A DNA stretch of 9,162 nt from an uncultured Bacteroidales bacterium (GCA_937896105.1 CALBKR010000041.1:1-9162); one strand, 5' to 3'; shown: positions 1-6,324, counted from the first letter of the stretch. A program made the numbers and translations. Notes: generated by a model not told the origin, from the letters alone.

Positions 1-47
1 CAGTCACTGCCACCACGACAAGGCAGGAGCGCCAAAACAGAAAGAGA

Positions 48-689
48 ATGTTGAAATTCGGTGACTGGATAAACCGCAAAAGGCACAACAGGGGGTTTGG
101 CATACAATCCCCCTCGACCTTTTTCTTCATCACGCAGGTATTGAGGGAGAAGAAGCCCTATTATGCCTACCGCAGGCTCGACAAGGCTGTTGGTGACAAC
201 CGCCGACACTCCAGAAGGCTTGCCCGTGAGCTGTTCCGCATAGCCAACTACCACCAGCCTGCAAACTGCATATCTGTGGGAGCTGTGGAGGCTGCCTGTG
301 CAATGTCATCGGCAAGGCCAAGCGTTCCGCACTATCTGCTGGCCTCGGGAGCCGATATGGCACCCGAGGCTAAAGCAATGCTGCAAGAGAGGAACTGCCG
401 GATAGTCGAAAACACCGATTCGTTCGCTGCCGTAATTGAGGAGATTGGAGCCATCGGGATGCTATACATCTCTGCCGACACAAAAGATATATTGGAAAAG
501 GCGCTGCAGCACACCGACAGCAACAGCCTTATTGTAATAGCCGGCATACACCGCGACAAGACGGCACAGGAGTGGTGGCAACAGGTTGTCGACCGGCGCG
601 AGACTGTCATCACCTTCGATATGTACAGTTACGGGCTGCTCTTCTTCAACCGCGAGAGAATAAAACAGCACTACAAGCTTAAGAGATAA
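48..689 (+). CDS. Degenerate SAM-dependent methyltransferase-like protein
   Basis: A 213-residue protein. The N-terminal stretch with R-H-N-R-G-F-G-I-Q-S-P (about residues 12-22), then P-Y-Y-A-Y (37-41), and the C-terminal block W-W-Q-Q-V-V...T-F-D-M-Y...L-L-F-F-N resemble a Bacteroidetes family of class I SAM-dependent methyltransferase-like proteins. In that family, as I recall it, a glycine-rich SAM loop and acidic DG and DDI motifs are expected. Here the loop reads V-G-A-V-E-A-A and the DDI position reads A-G-I, so the catalytic and cofactor residues look eroded. The substrate is unknown. All three forward frames are open back to position 1, so the start could lie upstream, but this ATG puts the conserved N-terminus where the family has it. 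It is 49 bases from the downstream adenosyltransferase and probably co-transcribed. The family call is moderately sure; activity is doubtful. Confidence 0.6.
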   Translation: MLKFGDWINRKRHNRGFGIQSPSTFFFITQVLREKKPYYAYRRLDKAVGDNRRHSRRLARELFRIANYHQPANCISVGAVEAACAMSSARPSVPHYLLASGADMAPEAKAMLQERNCRIVENTDSFAAVIEEIGAIGMLYISADTKDILEKALQHTDSNSLIVIAGIHRDKTAQEWWQQVVDRRETVITFDMYSYGLLFFNRERIKQHYKLKR

Positions 690-738
690 GACACACTCAC
701 TCCTCTCCTTGTTGAGGATTTACAAAAAAAGAGAGACA

Positions 739-1275
739 ATGAAGAAAGCTGCAATATATACAGGTACAGGAGATTCGGGTACAACATCACTCTGCGGAGG
801 CAAACGCGTGCCCAAGGAGCACCCACGCGTCGAGGCATACGGCACACTCGATGAGCTTAATGCACACATTGGGTTGCTCGCTGCCTCGCTCGACGATGAA
901 GCGACAGTAGGTTTCATTACTGCAGTCGAGAATGACATCTTTACCATAGGCTGCCACTTGGCTGCCGAAGATAGCAGCTGCCCGATAGGCGATGCCGATG
1001 TTGAGAGGCTCGAGAGGGCGATAGACGCAATTGATGCCACACTGCCGGAAATCAGGAGCTTCATTCTCCCGGTCAATAGCGAACAGGCAGCCCGTGCCAA
1101 TGTTTGCCGCACCATCTGCCGTCGTGCCGAGAGGCAGATGACAACCCTCTCAAGGGAGCACGACATATCGCCCAAGGCAATGGTTTATATAAACCGCCTT
1201 TCGGACTATCTTTTCCTGCTCCAGCGACAACTGCAGGGCGGAGAGGAAAAAAAGTGGCAAAAACCTTGTGAATAA
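739..1275 (+). CDS. Cob(I)yrinic acid a,c-diamide / cob(I)alamin adenosyltransferase, PduO type
   Basis: This 178-residue protein transfers the 5'-deoxyadenosyl group of ATP to cob(I)alamin, making adenosylcobalamin in the cytoplasm. In Bacteroidales the likely main client is methylmalonyl-CoA mutase in propionate formation (inference). The PduO-family motifs are present in order: the N-terminal ATP-binding segment Y-T-G-T-G-D-S-G-T-T (residues 7-16), R-V-E-A-Y-G-T-L-D-E-L-N (30-41), C-R-R-A-E-R (127-132), and Y-I-N-R-L-S-D-Y-L-F (150-159). Length is normal for the family. An in-frame TTG at 709 would add ten residues, but the ATG at 739 puts the conserved motif at the usual distance from the N-terminus and is preferred. 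The gene follows the methyltransferase-like gene closely. The promoter of the next gene overlaps its last codons. Confidence 0.93.
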   Translation: MKKAAIYTGTGDSGTTSLCGGKRVPKEHPRVEAYGTLDELNAHIGLLAASLDDEATVGFITAVENDIFTIGCHLAAEDSSCPIGDADVERLERAIDAIDATLPEIRSFILPVNSEQAARANVCRTICRRAERQMTTLSREHDISPKAMVYINRLSDYLFLLQRQLQGGEEKKWQKPCE

Positions 1276-1295
1276 ATAAATTTAATATACTTTTG
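1266..1295 (+). promoter_or_regulatory. Bacteroidetes-type promoter for the DUF2795 gene
   Basis: TTG at 1266-1268 and TACTTTTG at 1288-1295 (matching TAnnTTTG) are separated by 19 bases, which fits the Bacteroidetes sigma-ABfr consensus. The following GCACCC is a typical start region for this group. The -33 element lies inside the end of the adenosyltransferase gene. A leader of about 35 bases then runs to the ATG at 1336. Confidence 0.8.
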
Positions 1296-1335
1296 CACCC
1301 ACTTAATAAAAAACCTAATAAAAACAGTATAAGAT

Positions 1336-1557
1336 ATGTATTGGACACTTGAATTGGCATCGAAACTCGAGGATGCACCATGGCCCGCAACAAAGGACGA
1401 GCTTATTGACTACGCAGTACGTTCGGGCGCTCCATTGGAAGTTATAGAGAACCTGCAGGAGATTGAGGACGAAGGCGATGTATACGAAAGCATCGAGGAC
1501 ATCTGGCCCGACTACCCCAGCAAAGAGGATTTCTTCTTCGACGAAGAGGAGTATTAA
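1336..1557 (+). CDS. Small acidic DUF2795 family protein
   Basis: A 73-residue, strongly acidic protein. It begins M-Y-W-T-L-E-L-A-S-K-L-E-D-A-P-W-P-A-T-K and contains the block K-D-E-L-I-D-Y-A-V-R-S-G-A-P that I associate with the DUF2795 family. The tail is rich in D, E, F and Y (F-F-F-D-E-E-E-Y). No signal peptide or membrane segment is present, so it should be cytosolic. The function of the family is unknown. The gene is monocistronic, with its own upstream promoter and a strong terminator directly downstream. The last 26 bases of the gene and the two after it recur perfectly at 3317-3344. Confidence 0.85.
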   Translation: MYWTLELASKLEDAPWPATKDELIDYAVRSGAPLEVIENLQEIEDEGDVYESIEDIWPDYPSKEDFFFDEEEY

Positions 1558-1559
1558 AA
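1532..1559 (+). repeat. 28-bp direct repeat, copy A (3' end of the DUF2795 gene)
   Basis: This segment covers the last codons and stop of the DUF2795 gene plus two bases. It is identical at all 28 positions to 3317-3344. Looser similarity continues downstream through the terminator in both places, so this is a partial duplication of the gene end or a pair of insertion boundaries, not a chance match. Confidence 0.85.
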
Positions 1560-1581
1560 TCAAACAATTAGTTAAAGAACT

Positions 1582-1632
1582 AAATACCAACGGGATAAGC
1601 AAAGTCATCTGCTTATCCCGTTGGTATTTTTA
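1582..1632 (+). terminator. Rho-independent terminator after the DUF2795 gene
   Basis: A perfect 20-bp inverted repeat (1582-1601 with 1610-1629) closes an 8-base loop and runs into a T-rich tail. The outer A/T pairs could allow termination in either direction. It isolates the housekeeping genes from the AT-rich region that follows. Confidence 0.92.
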
Positions 1633-1816
1633 TGGTTCTATAATAAAAAGCATATCAGGAAATCAACAAATTGCAATGGTTGAATTTTATTTACTTGTCT
1701 ATTTTACAACATAAAAAAACTTCCTCGTGAATAGAAAATCTCATTCATGATATAGAATGGGGAACTCATATTGATAAGATTCGCACCTTTTAACACAATA
1801 CTATCATATATTTTAG

Positions 1817-1824
1817 TATTTTTG
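1817..1824 (+). promoter_or_regulatory. Possible -7 element for the GIY-YIG repeat gene
   Basis: TATTTTTG matches TAnnTTTG and lies 22 bases before the ATG at 1847. I find no good -33 TTG at 19-21 bases upstream, so the promoter is weak or needs an activator. The remaining 1633-1816 stretch holds nothing else I can support apart from a 5-bp hairpin at 1742-1759. Confidence 0.35.
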
Positions 1825-1846
1825 AAAATAAAAACATTTTAACATA

Positions 1847-3262
1847 ATGAGTAAACCAAAAGTACATTGGGATTATGACACTTGCTACGAAATCGCTAAA
1901 GAATGTTCGTATCGTTCAGATTTAAAACACAAATGCGAACAAGCTTATAGAACAGCTTTAAAAAACGGATGGATTAATGATTATACTTGGTTTGTATCAC
2001 CAAACAAAAAATGGGAATATCAAAGTTGTTTAGAAGAGTCTAAGAAATATTCCACCAGGAGCGAATTTGCAAAGAAATGTAGTGGCGCATATCATATTGC
2101 AAGTAAAAATAATTGGCTTAAAGAATATTTTTGGTTAAAGAATGGGAAAAAGTTGAGATTAGAGAAATATGGAAAATGGACAAAAGAGGCTTGTTTTGAG
2201 GAAGCAAAAAAATATAAATCAAGAGGTGAATTTGCAAAGAAGAATGGCAGTTCTTATCGTAATGCATGTAGATTTGGATGGATAGATGATTATACTTGGC
2301 TGAAAGATGAAAGACTGGATTTGATAAAAGATAAAATTGATTGTGTATATGCATATGAGTTTCCTGATTTTAATGCCGTTTATATTGGCAGGACTTTAAT
2401 TAAAAGAAAAAAGGACAGAGACAGGGAACATTTGTATGATAGAAATGATGCTGCTGTAAAATTTGCAATTAAGCATAAAGTTAATGTTCCGTTACCGAAA
2501 TACCTTGAAGACAATCTAACAATTCAAGAAGGGGTTAAAAAAGAATGTTTATGGATTGATATATACAAAGAATTAGGATGGACAGTTCTGAATAGAGCAA
2601 AAGGAGGTTCTATTGGAGGATTAGGAAAGGGAAAGACAAGATACACCTATGAAATCTGTTTTGAACAAGCAAAACTGTGTCGTACTAGAACCGAGTTTAG
2701 AGATTGTGGAAATAATGCATATAGAGTTGCTCTCAGAGAGGGATGGATAAATGACTATACATGGTTCGAGGATGGTACAACAGTAGGTGCAAACAAAAGA
2801 CGGAAGTATGATTATCAAACTTGCTATGAAGAAGCTAAAAAATACAATACTATCACTGAATTTGAAAAAGGGAACAAAGGTGCATGTGTGGCAGCTAGGA
2901 CTAACGGGTGGATGAAAGATTATATTTGGTTCACATTGTTATGGCAAGAAAAATGGAACAAGGAGACCTGCTATGAAGAGGCAAAGAAATATACGACTTT
3001 AGATGATTTCATATCAAAAAGTGGCTCTTGTTATGCTACTGCATGTAAACACAAGTGGATTGATGATTATACTTGGTTAGTCAGAAAACGCACAAGAAGA
3101 GGCTATTGGCAAAATTATGACAATTGCTATAATGAAGCAAAGAAATACAAAACGATGTCAGATTTTATGAGAAAATCAAGTGGCGCATATAAGAGCGCAT
3201 CAGAAAAAGGATGGACAAAAGATTATACATGGCTTAAAACACCGTATTTTGACACAAAATAA
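1847..3262 (+). CDS. GIY-YIG nuclease-like protein with seven 42-residue repeats
   Basis: A 471-residue soluble protein with no signal peptide. Seven repeats of 42 residues lie at about 8-49, 56-97, 111-152, 266-307, 321-362, 370-411 and 422-463. The pattern is W-x4-C-(Y/F)-E-E-A-K-K-Y-x-T-R-x-(E/D)-F ... A-Y-x-x-A-x-x-x-G-W-I-x-D-Y-T-W-(L/F). Between repeats 3 and 4 sits a GIY-YIG-like core (about 164-255): V-Y-A-Y at 167-170, Y-I-G-R at 179-182, R-D-R-E-H at 191-195, candidate catalytic E228, and N249 in V-L-N-R-A-K-G-G. Similar repeats accompany phage and homing-type GIY-YIG proteins and probably bind DNA (inference). The composition is much more AT-rich than the genes at 48-1557, suggesting transfer. 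It stands alone between two terminators. Nuclease activity is likely but not shown, and the target is unknown. Confidence 0.75.
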   Translation: MSKPKVHWDYDTCYEIAKECSYRSDLKHKCEQAYRTALKNGWINDYTWFVSPNKKWEYQSCLEESKKYSTRSEFAKKCSGAYHIASKNNWLKEYFWLKNGKKLRLEKYGKWTKEACFEEAKKYKSRGEFAKKNGSSYRNACRFGWIDDYTWLKDERLDLIKDKIDCVYAYEFPDFNAVYIGRTLIKRKKDRDREHLYDRNDAAVKFAIKHKVNVPLPKYLEDNLTIQEGVKKECLWIDIYKELGWTVLNRAKGGSIGGLGKGKTRYTYEICFEQAKLCRTRTEFRDCGNNAYRVALREGWINDYTWFEDGTTVGANKRRKYDYQTCYEEAKKYNTITEFEKGNKGACVAARTNGWMKDYIWFTLLWQEKWNKETCYEEAKKYTTLDDFISKSGSCYATACKHKWIDDYTWLVRKRTRRGYWQNYDNCYNEAKKYKTMSDFMRKSSGAYKSASEKGWTKDYTWLKTPYFDTK

Positions 3263-3316
3263 ACTTGTTTATTCAAACATTCAACATTCTAATTTGTTGA
3301 TTTTCAGACATCATTA

Positions 3317-3344
3317 TCTTCTTCGACGAAGAGGAGTATTAAAA
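3317..3344 (+). repeat. 28-bp direct repeat, copy B (displaced DUF2795 gene end)
   Basis: Identical to 1532-1559, including the stop codon context, but with no DUF2795 reading frame upstream of it. The similarity breaks off at 3316. Downstream, 3345-3411 aligns with 1560-1632 at lower identity: shared CAATT, AACT, AATA and CAA blocks, then GGGA...AGCAA opening the hairpin. It is the remnant of a second DUF2795 locus or the far boundary of an insertion carrying the GIY-YIG gene. Confidence 0.8.
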
Positions 3345-3376
3345 ATAAGCAATTCAGCAACCAACTGAATATCAAT

Positions 3377-3411
3377 AGGGAAGCAAGAAAAAACTTGTTT
3401 CCCTTATTTTT
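3377..3411 (+). terminator. Rho-independent terminator, diverged copy
   Basis: An 11-bp stem (3377-3387 with 3394-3404, including one G-T wobble) closes a six-A loop and is followed by TATTTTT. It sits at the same distance from copy B of the 28-bp repeat as the first terminator does from copy A. It would end transcription of the GIY-YIG gene. Confidence 0.8.
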
Positions 3412-3497
3412 GCCAATTTAAACACGGAAAAGATATGTTTATTTGTAGTATACCGAGAATAAACCTGCCTATTTATTTACCTTTTTTAGCCTCCTCT

Positions 3498-3625
3498 TTT
3501 GTAAAACAAGTGAAACAAAAAGAGATTTTCCCATAGAACTATTGACAACGGCTTGTTCGTTTTGTATATTTGCTTTATAGAGAGAACTCAAAGTGGTAGT
3601 TCAGCAATCTTGCAGAAAAGGCGGT
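3498..3625 (+). repeat. Promoter/leader repeat, copy 1
   Basis: About 128 bases that align almost gap-free with 4883-5013 and differ at only a modest number of positions. The repeat covers the promoter and the start of the leader. Homology stops abruptly at GGCGGT (3620-3625). In copy 1 this point is joined directly to the middle of a DUF5675 coding sequence, whereas copy 2 continues into a second promoter and an intact gene. Confidence 0.85.
3542..3572 (+). promoter_or_regulatory. Promoter of the first effector/partner unit
   Basis: TTG at 3542-3544, a 20-base spacer, then TATATTTG at 3565-3572: a full match to the Bacteroidetes consensus. It now drives the truncated DUF5675 fragment and the secreted partner at 3830. 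Confidence 0.75.
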
Positions 3626-3822
3626 TTCACGGAGGAAAAACCGGTAAAAACACTACAGGCTGTTTTATTCCTGGTGATTCTTTTGAACCCAACAAGGGAA
3701 AAAGCAATTATATCATTAACAATAACCAAAAAAAAGAAGAACTCTTTAGGTTTTTCAACGACTACGGACATAATGGAATAAAAATAAACGTCGGCCCCGA
3801 TTTAGAAGATTGGTATAAATAA
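3622..3822 (+). pseudogene. 5'-deleted DUF5675 gene fragment (C-terminal part)
   Basis: The frame ending at 3822 encodes F-H-G-G-K-T-G-K-N-T-T-G-C-F-I-P-G and ends near G-H-N-G-I-K-I-N-V. This matches the C-terminal part of the intact DUF5675 protein at 5053-5658 (there I-H-S-G-N-Y-G-K-D-T-E-G-C-F-L-P-G ... G-Y-N-G-I-K-I-N-V). The start codon and about the first 140 residues are missing. The leader repeat is fused directly to the codons of the H-x-G motif, pointing to an internal deletion. The open frame can be extended upstream to a TTG at 3553, but that lies inside the promoter and is not a credible start. The His and Cys of the motif survive. The stop lies 7 bases before the partner gene. 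Confidence 0.75.
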
Positions 3823-3829
3823 CAATATT

Positions 3830-4522
3830 ATGAAACGTATTACCTTGACAATACTGTTGCTGACAGCGGTATTTGCTGCAGAAGCCCAATACTTTCCCAT
3901 TGATACAGCAAGGCTGAACAACGCATATAGGTCAATAATAAGCGGAGAACGCAATATAAAGACCGAGATGGAGTTTTTGGAGGCCTACCCGACTACTTGG
4001 TTGGAGTTCTATATGACATACAGCTATGTAGATGACGAGGAATATGACATCGAAATGAGCCAGCTGTGCACTGAGCATATCTCCACTCTGTTTGGGCTGT
4101 CACATATAAATGACACCATTAAATGCAAGAAAATAGTAGACCTAACGATTGGAATGAAAGAAAGCGGTGAGTGCACTGGAGTTTATCAAGATTATTTGGT
4201 CGGTTACATTTTAAGCAATGAAGAACTGGTACTTGATTACCTCTCGAAATTAAAGAAAGGACATCAAATGGAATTTTGGCAATTCTGCTGGTCTACTGTT
4301 ACTGAATGCAATAGAATTCATAATTTCGAGGAGCTATACCGCCTGAACAAACAAAAATATCCTGAGCAGATGGAAATATCATCTACAGCATTCAAATATT
4401 TTTATGATGGAATAAACTACCCCACTCTGCTACCTCACAAAGAACAGGAATACAAACATAAGTTCATTGACCGCAACCATAAAAAAATATTCAATGGTTA
4501 TTTAGACAGCAGCGTACAATGA
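3830..4522 (+). CDS. Secreted protein, putative periplasmic immunity/partner 1
   Basis: A 230-residue protein with a clear signal peptide (M-K-R-I, hydrophobic core, A-E-A cleavage after about residue 19), so exported to the periplasm. I do not recognise a named family. It is a paralogue of the protein at 5683-6315. Shared features are Q-Y-F-P-I-D-T-x-R-L-N just after cleavage, E-H-I, I-N-D-T-I-x-C-x-K, and L-S-K-x-x-K-G-H-Q-M-x-F-W-Q-F. The C-terminal tail of about 30 residues is not shared. Both copies follow a DUF5675 gene or fragment, so I infer a protective (immunity) or dedicated partner role. Here the adjacent DUF5675 gene is broken, making this copy an orphan. The stop overlaps the ATG of a broken lipoprotein gene (ATGA), suggesting translational coupling. 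Being a real exported gene is likely; the role is inferred. Confidence 0.65.
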   Translation: MKRITLTILLLTAVFAAEAQYFPIDTARLNNAYRSIISGERNIKTEMEFLEAYPTTWLEFYMTYSYVDDEEYDIEMSQLCTEHISTLFGLSHINDTIKCKKIVDLTIGMKESGECTGVYQDYLVGYILSNEELVLDYLSKLKKGHQMEFWQFCWSTVTECNRIHNFEELYRLNKQKYPEQMEISSTAFKYFYDGINYPTLLPHKEQEYKHKFIDRNHKKIFNGYLDSSVQ

Positions 4523-4834
4523 AAATTAGACTTTAAAACAATTATTATTACACTTGTAATTACCTTCTCGCTTACAGGCTGCACAAAGATTATTACTGTA
4601 CTGGACATAGTAGGAGTGATACCGCCAAGGGAACAGCAACTTGAACTTCAACTTGAAAAACAGGCTATTGGAGAAGCATTTTCTTTGGCAGACTATTGCA
4701 AAGAGGAATATGACAGTACATTCTTAGTTTATTCATATTTTAATATAGAGAAAGAAGATTTTCTCGCTCTTAAAATGAGTAACCAGTTACGAAGTACGTG
4801 CAATGCCAATTCCAATTTCGATTCGCATAAATAA
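4519..4834 (+). pseudogene. Frameshifted small lipoprotein gene
   Basis: The ATG at 4519 overlaps the preceding stop and encodes M-K-I-R-L, then meets TAA at 4534. Skipping one T restores a textbook lipoprotein signal: M-K-I-R-L-K-T-I-I-I-T-L-V-I-T-F-S-L-T-G-C, with lipobox cysteine codon 4580-4582. The frame then stays open to TAA at 4832-4834, giving about 104 residues. So a one-base insertion in the CTTTAA run most likely broke the gene; a +1 programmed shift cannot be excluded. After the cysteine there is P-P-R-E-Q-Q-L-E-L-Q-L and a tail ending N-F-D-S-H-K that looks abrupt and may also be truncated. I do not recognise the family. The second unit has no equivalent gene. The GTG at 4616 in this frame is not a convincing start. 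Confidence 0.6.
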
Positions 4835-4882
4835 TCAAATATCAACAAAGTGGCAGACATTAATTTGTTTGTCACATTGCTT

Positions 4883-5013
4883 TTTGTTAAAACAAATGAA
4901 ACAAAAAAGAGATTTCCCCATAGAACCTATTGACAACGGCTTCTTCGTTTTGTATATTTGCTTTTGAAAGTAGACTCAAAGTAGCAGTTCAGCAACCTTG
5001 CAGAAAAGGCGGT
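4883..5013 (+). repeat. Promoter/leader repeat, copy 2
   Basis: The partner of 3498-3625, with small indels. The conserved leader portion after the promoter (about 4974-5013) includes CAGTTCAGCAA and CTTGCAGAAAAGGCGGT, which differ from copy 1 at only a few bases, so the leader itself may be functional. Homology ends at 5013. Confidence 0.85.
4930..4960 (+). promoter_or_regulatory. Promoter of the intact DUF5675/partner unit
   Basis: TTG at 4930-4932, a 20-base spacer, and TATATTTG at 4953-4960 match the Bacteroidetes consensus and are conserved with 3542-3572. The leader to the ATG at 5053 is about 85-90 bases. Confidence 0.75.
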
Positions 5014-5032
5014 ACAATAATTTTGCATTGTA
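4998..5032 (+). promoter_or_regulatory. Possible second promoter with a palindrome
   Basis: TAATTTTG at 5018-5025 fits TAnnTTTG, followed by CATTG. The nearest TTG is at 4998-5000, only 17 bases away, which is short. TACAAT (5013-5018) and ATTGTA (5027-5032) form an inverted repeat around the -7 element, a possible operator. The first-unit copy lacks this segment because of its deletion. Confidence 0.4.
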
Positions 5033-5052
5033 ATTTTAAAAATGCAGTAATT

Positions 5053-5658
5053 ATGGGCAACTTTCTTAACAACGGTCAAAGAAGACCAAACATCTTTGAG
5101 AGAGCAAGAGCGTGTGACAATTGGAATGAAGGCTATGTTCAACAACAAAGACAACAGACAAATGTTGTGGTGAATACAACTAGAATCGGATATGGAAAGA
5201 AAAGCACTGTTAGTGAATTCACCGCAATGGCATACGATGAAACAGGGAATAAAATAGACTCAATAAAAGGTTATTTTCTTGAACCAGAAACAAATTATAA
5301 TAAAGCAAAAGTAAAAAACAGTGATACATCAATTGCACAAGGAGGCTACAATGTCATTTCTAAGACAGAATTAGAAAAAAGAATAAACACAGAAAGAAGA
5401 GAAAGAGGAGAAGCGGATATTCAATTAACTTATAAATGGTATGTAGACAGTGTACCTGGTCGTAGTGGTATTGCCATCCATTCTGGTAATTATGGGAAGG
5501 ACACGGAAGGCTGTTTCTTGCCTGGCGAAAATTATTCATATGATAAAGTGACTGAAAGTTATAATGTCTGGAATTCTAAGAAAAAAACAAAAGAACTTTT
5601 TGACTTTTTTGACAACTACGGATATAATGGAATAAAAATAAACGTAAACTCCAAGTAA
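5053..5658 (+). CDS. DUF5675 family protein, putative cell-wall-acting effector
   Basis: A 201-residue protein without a signal peptide or membrane segment. The C-terminal half resembles DUF5675: G-Y-F-L-E-P (residues 73-78), Q-G-G-Y-N (96-100), then V-P-G-R-S-G-I-A-I-H-S-G-N-Y (134-147) and K-D-T-E-G-C-F-L-P-G (149-158). H143, D150 and C154 recall the His and Cys layout of L,D-transpeptidases (H-G...G-C); this is my comparison, not established. The first 45 residues are polar and glutamine-rich and may be an adaptor. The ATG at 5053 is chosen because an upstream ATG at 5042 runs straight into a stop and the in-frame extension lies in the promoter. A secreted partner follows 24 bases later. 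DUF5675 occurs in phages and other bacterial contexts with unknown function. The family call is fairly sure; the effector role is inferred. Confidence 0.7.
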   Translation: MGNFLNNGQRRPNIFERARACDNWNEGYVQQQRQQTNVVVNTTRIGYGKKSTVSEFTAMAYDETGNKIDSIKGYFLEPETNYNKAKVKNSDTSIAQGGYNVISKTELEKRINTERRERGEADIQLTYKWYVDSVPGRSGIAIHSGNYGKDTEGCFLPGENYSYDKVTESYNVWNSKKKTKELFDFFDNYGYNGIKINVNSK

Positions 5659-5682
5659 CATATTTTAGAAATAAGAAATCTT

Positions 5683-6315
5683 ATGAAACGCTTTTTTCTT
5701 ACACTATTACTGTTTGCAGCATTTCTTTCAACAGTTACAGCGCAATATTTTCCCATTGATACTACAAGACTGAATAAAACATACAGGGCATTATTACAAG
5801 ATCCACAATCCAGAGAGTTACAACTGGATTTTTTCAGGGCATTTCCTGATAATTGGGACGATTTTAACTCTACATATAAATACAGCGACAAAGATGGGTA
5901 CGACTTGTCAATGTATAATCGAGCATATGAGCACATAAAGGCTCTAGCGGAATGTTATGCAATAAATGACACTATATATTGCAATAAGTTAATAGCATTA
6001 TCCGTTGGAGCATCGCTTGATGCCGACGCCACTAACCATCTGCAAACATTATTGCACGATACTATGCAAGAAAAGAACGATGTATTCATTCATTGTTTAT
6101 CAAAAATAGAAAAGGGGCACCAAATGCAATTCTGGCAATTCTACTGGTCGAATACAGTAGATGGCCAAAGCCAAGAAAAGGAGTTTCAAACTCTTTATAA
6201 TATCAATAAAGAAAAATACCCAAACCTAATGAAAACGATGTCAATCGCGTTTGAGTATTTCAACAATAAGGTTCATTTTATGTCGGATTTCATAAACATG
6301 ATGAACAGCAAATAA
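5683..6315 (+). CDS. Secreted protein, putative periplasmic immunity/partner 2
   Basis: A 210-residue protein with a signal peptide (M-K-R-F-F, hydrophobic stretch, cleavage after V-T-A at residue 20), so periplasmic. It is a paralogue of the product of 3830-4522 along most of its length: Q-Y-F-P-I-D-T-T-R-L-N, E-H-I-K-A-L, I-N-D-T-I-Y-C-N-K, L-S-K-I-E-K-G-H-Q-M-Q-F-W-Q-F-Y-W-S. Only the C-terminal tail is different and shorter. It lies 24 bases after the intact DUF5675 gene and shares its promoter, so this is the cognate pair. By context I infer that it protects against or assists the DUF5675 protein. The divergence between paralogues would fit specificity change. It could alternatively be a processing or secretion partner. 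Confidence 0.7.
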   Translation: MKRFFLTLLLFAAFLSTVTAQYFPIDTTRLNKTYRALLQDPQSRELQLDFFRAFPDNWDDFNSTYKYSDKDGYDLSMYNRAYEHIKALAECYAINDTIYCNKLIALSVGASLDADATNHLQTLLHDTMQEKNDVFIHCLSKIEKGHQMQFWQFYWSNTVDGQSQEKEFQTLYNINKEKYPNLMKTMSIAFEYFNNKVHFMSDFINMMNSK

Positions 6316-6324
6316 CAAAAATAA

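Noticed and set aside
1..64. Possible end of an upstream gene overlapping the start at 48
   Set aside because: All three forward frames are open to the window edge, with stops at 52-54 or 62-64 in two of them. Too short to tell which, if any, is coding.
1073..1393. Reverse-strand frames across the adenosyltransferase gene
   Set aside because: Shadows of a well-supported forward gene, with no recognisable protein features.
3180..3368. Forward frame overlapping the end of the GIY-YIG gene
   Set aside because: Starts within the last repeat in another frame, has no promoter, and crosses the 28-bp duplicated segment in a frame unrelated to DUF2795.
3553..3822. 89-codon frame beginning at a TTG inside the promoter
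   Set aside because: The start overlaps the -33/-7 region and the N-terminal residues match nothing in the intact paralogue. Only the part from about 3622 is DUF5675-related.
4930..5052. N-terminal extension of the DUF5675 frame by 41 codons
   Set aside because: It would start inside the -33 element. The ATG at 5053 fits the leader, and the extension is simply open by chance and is part of the repeat.
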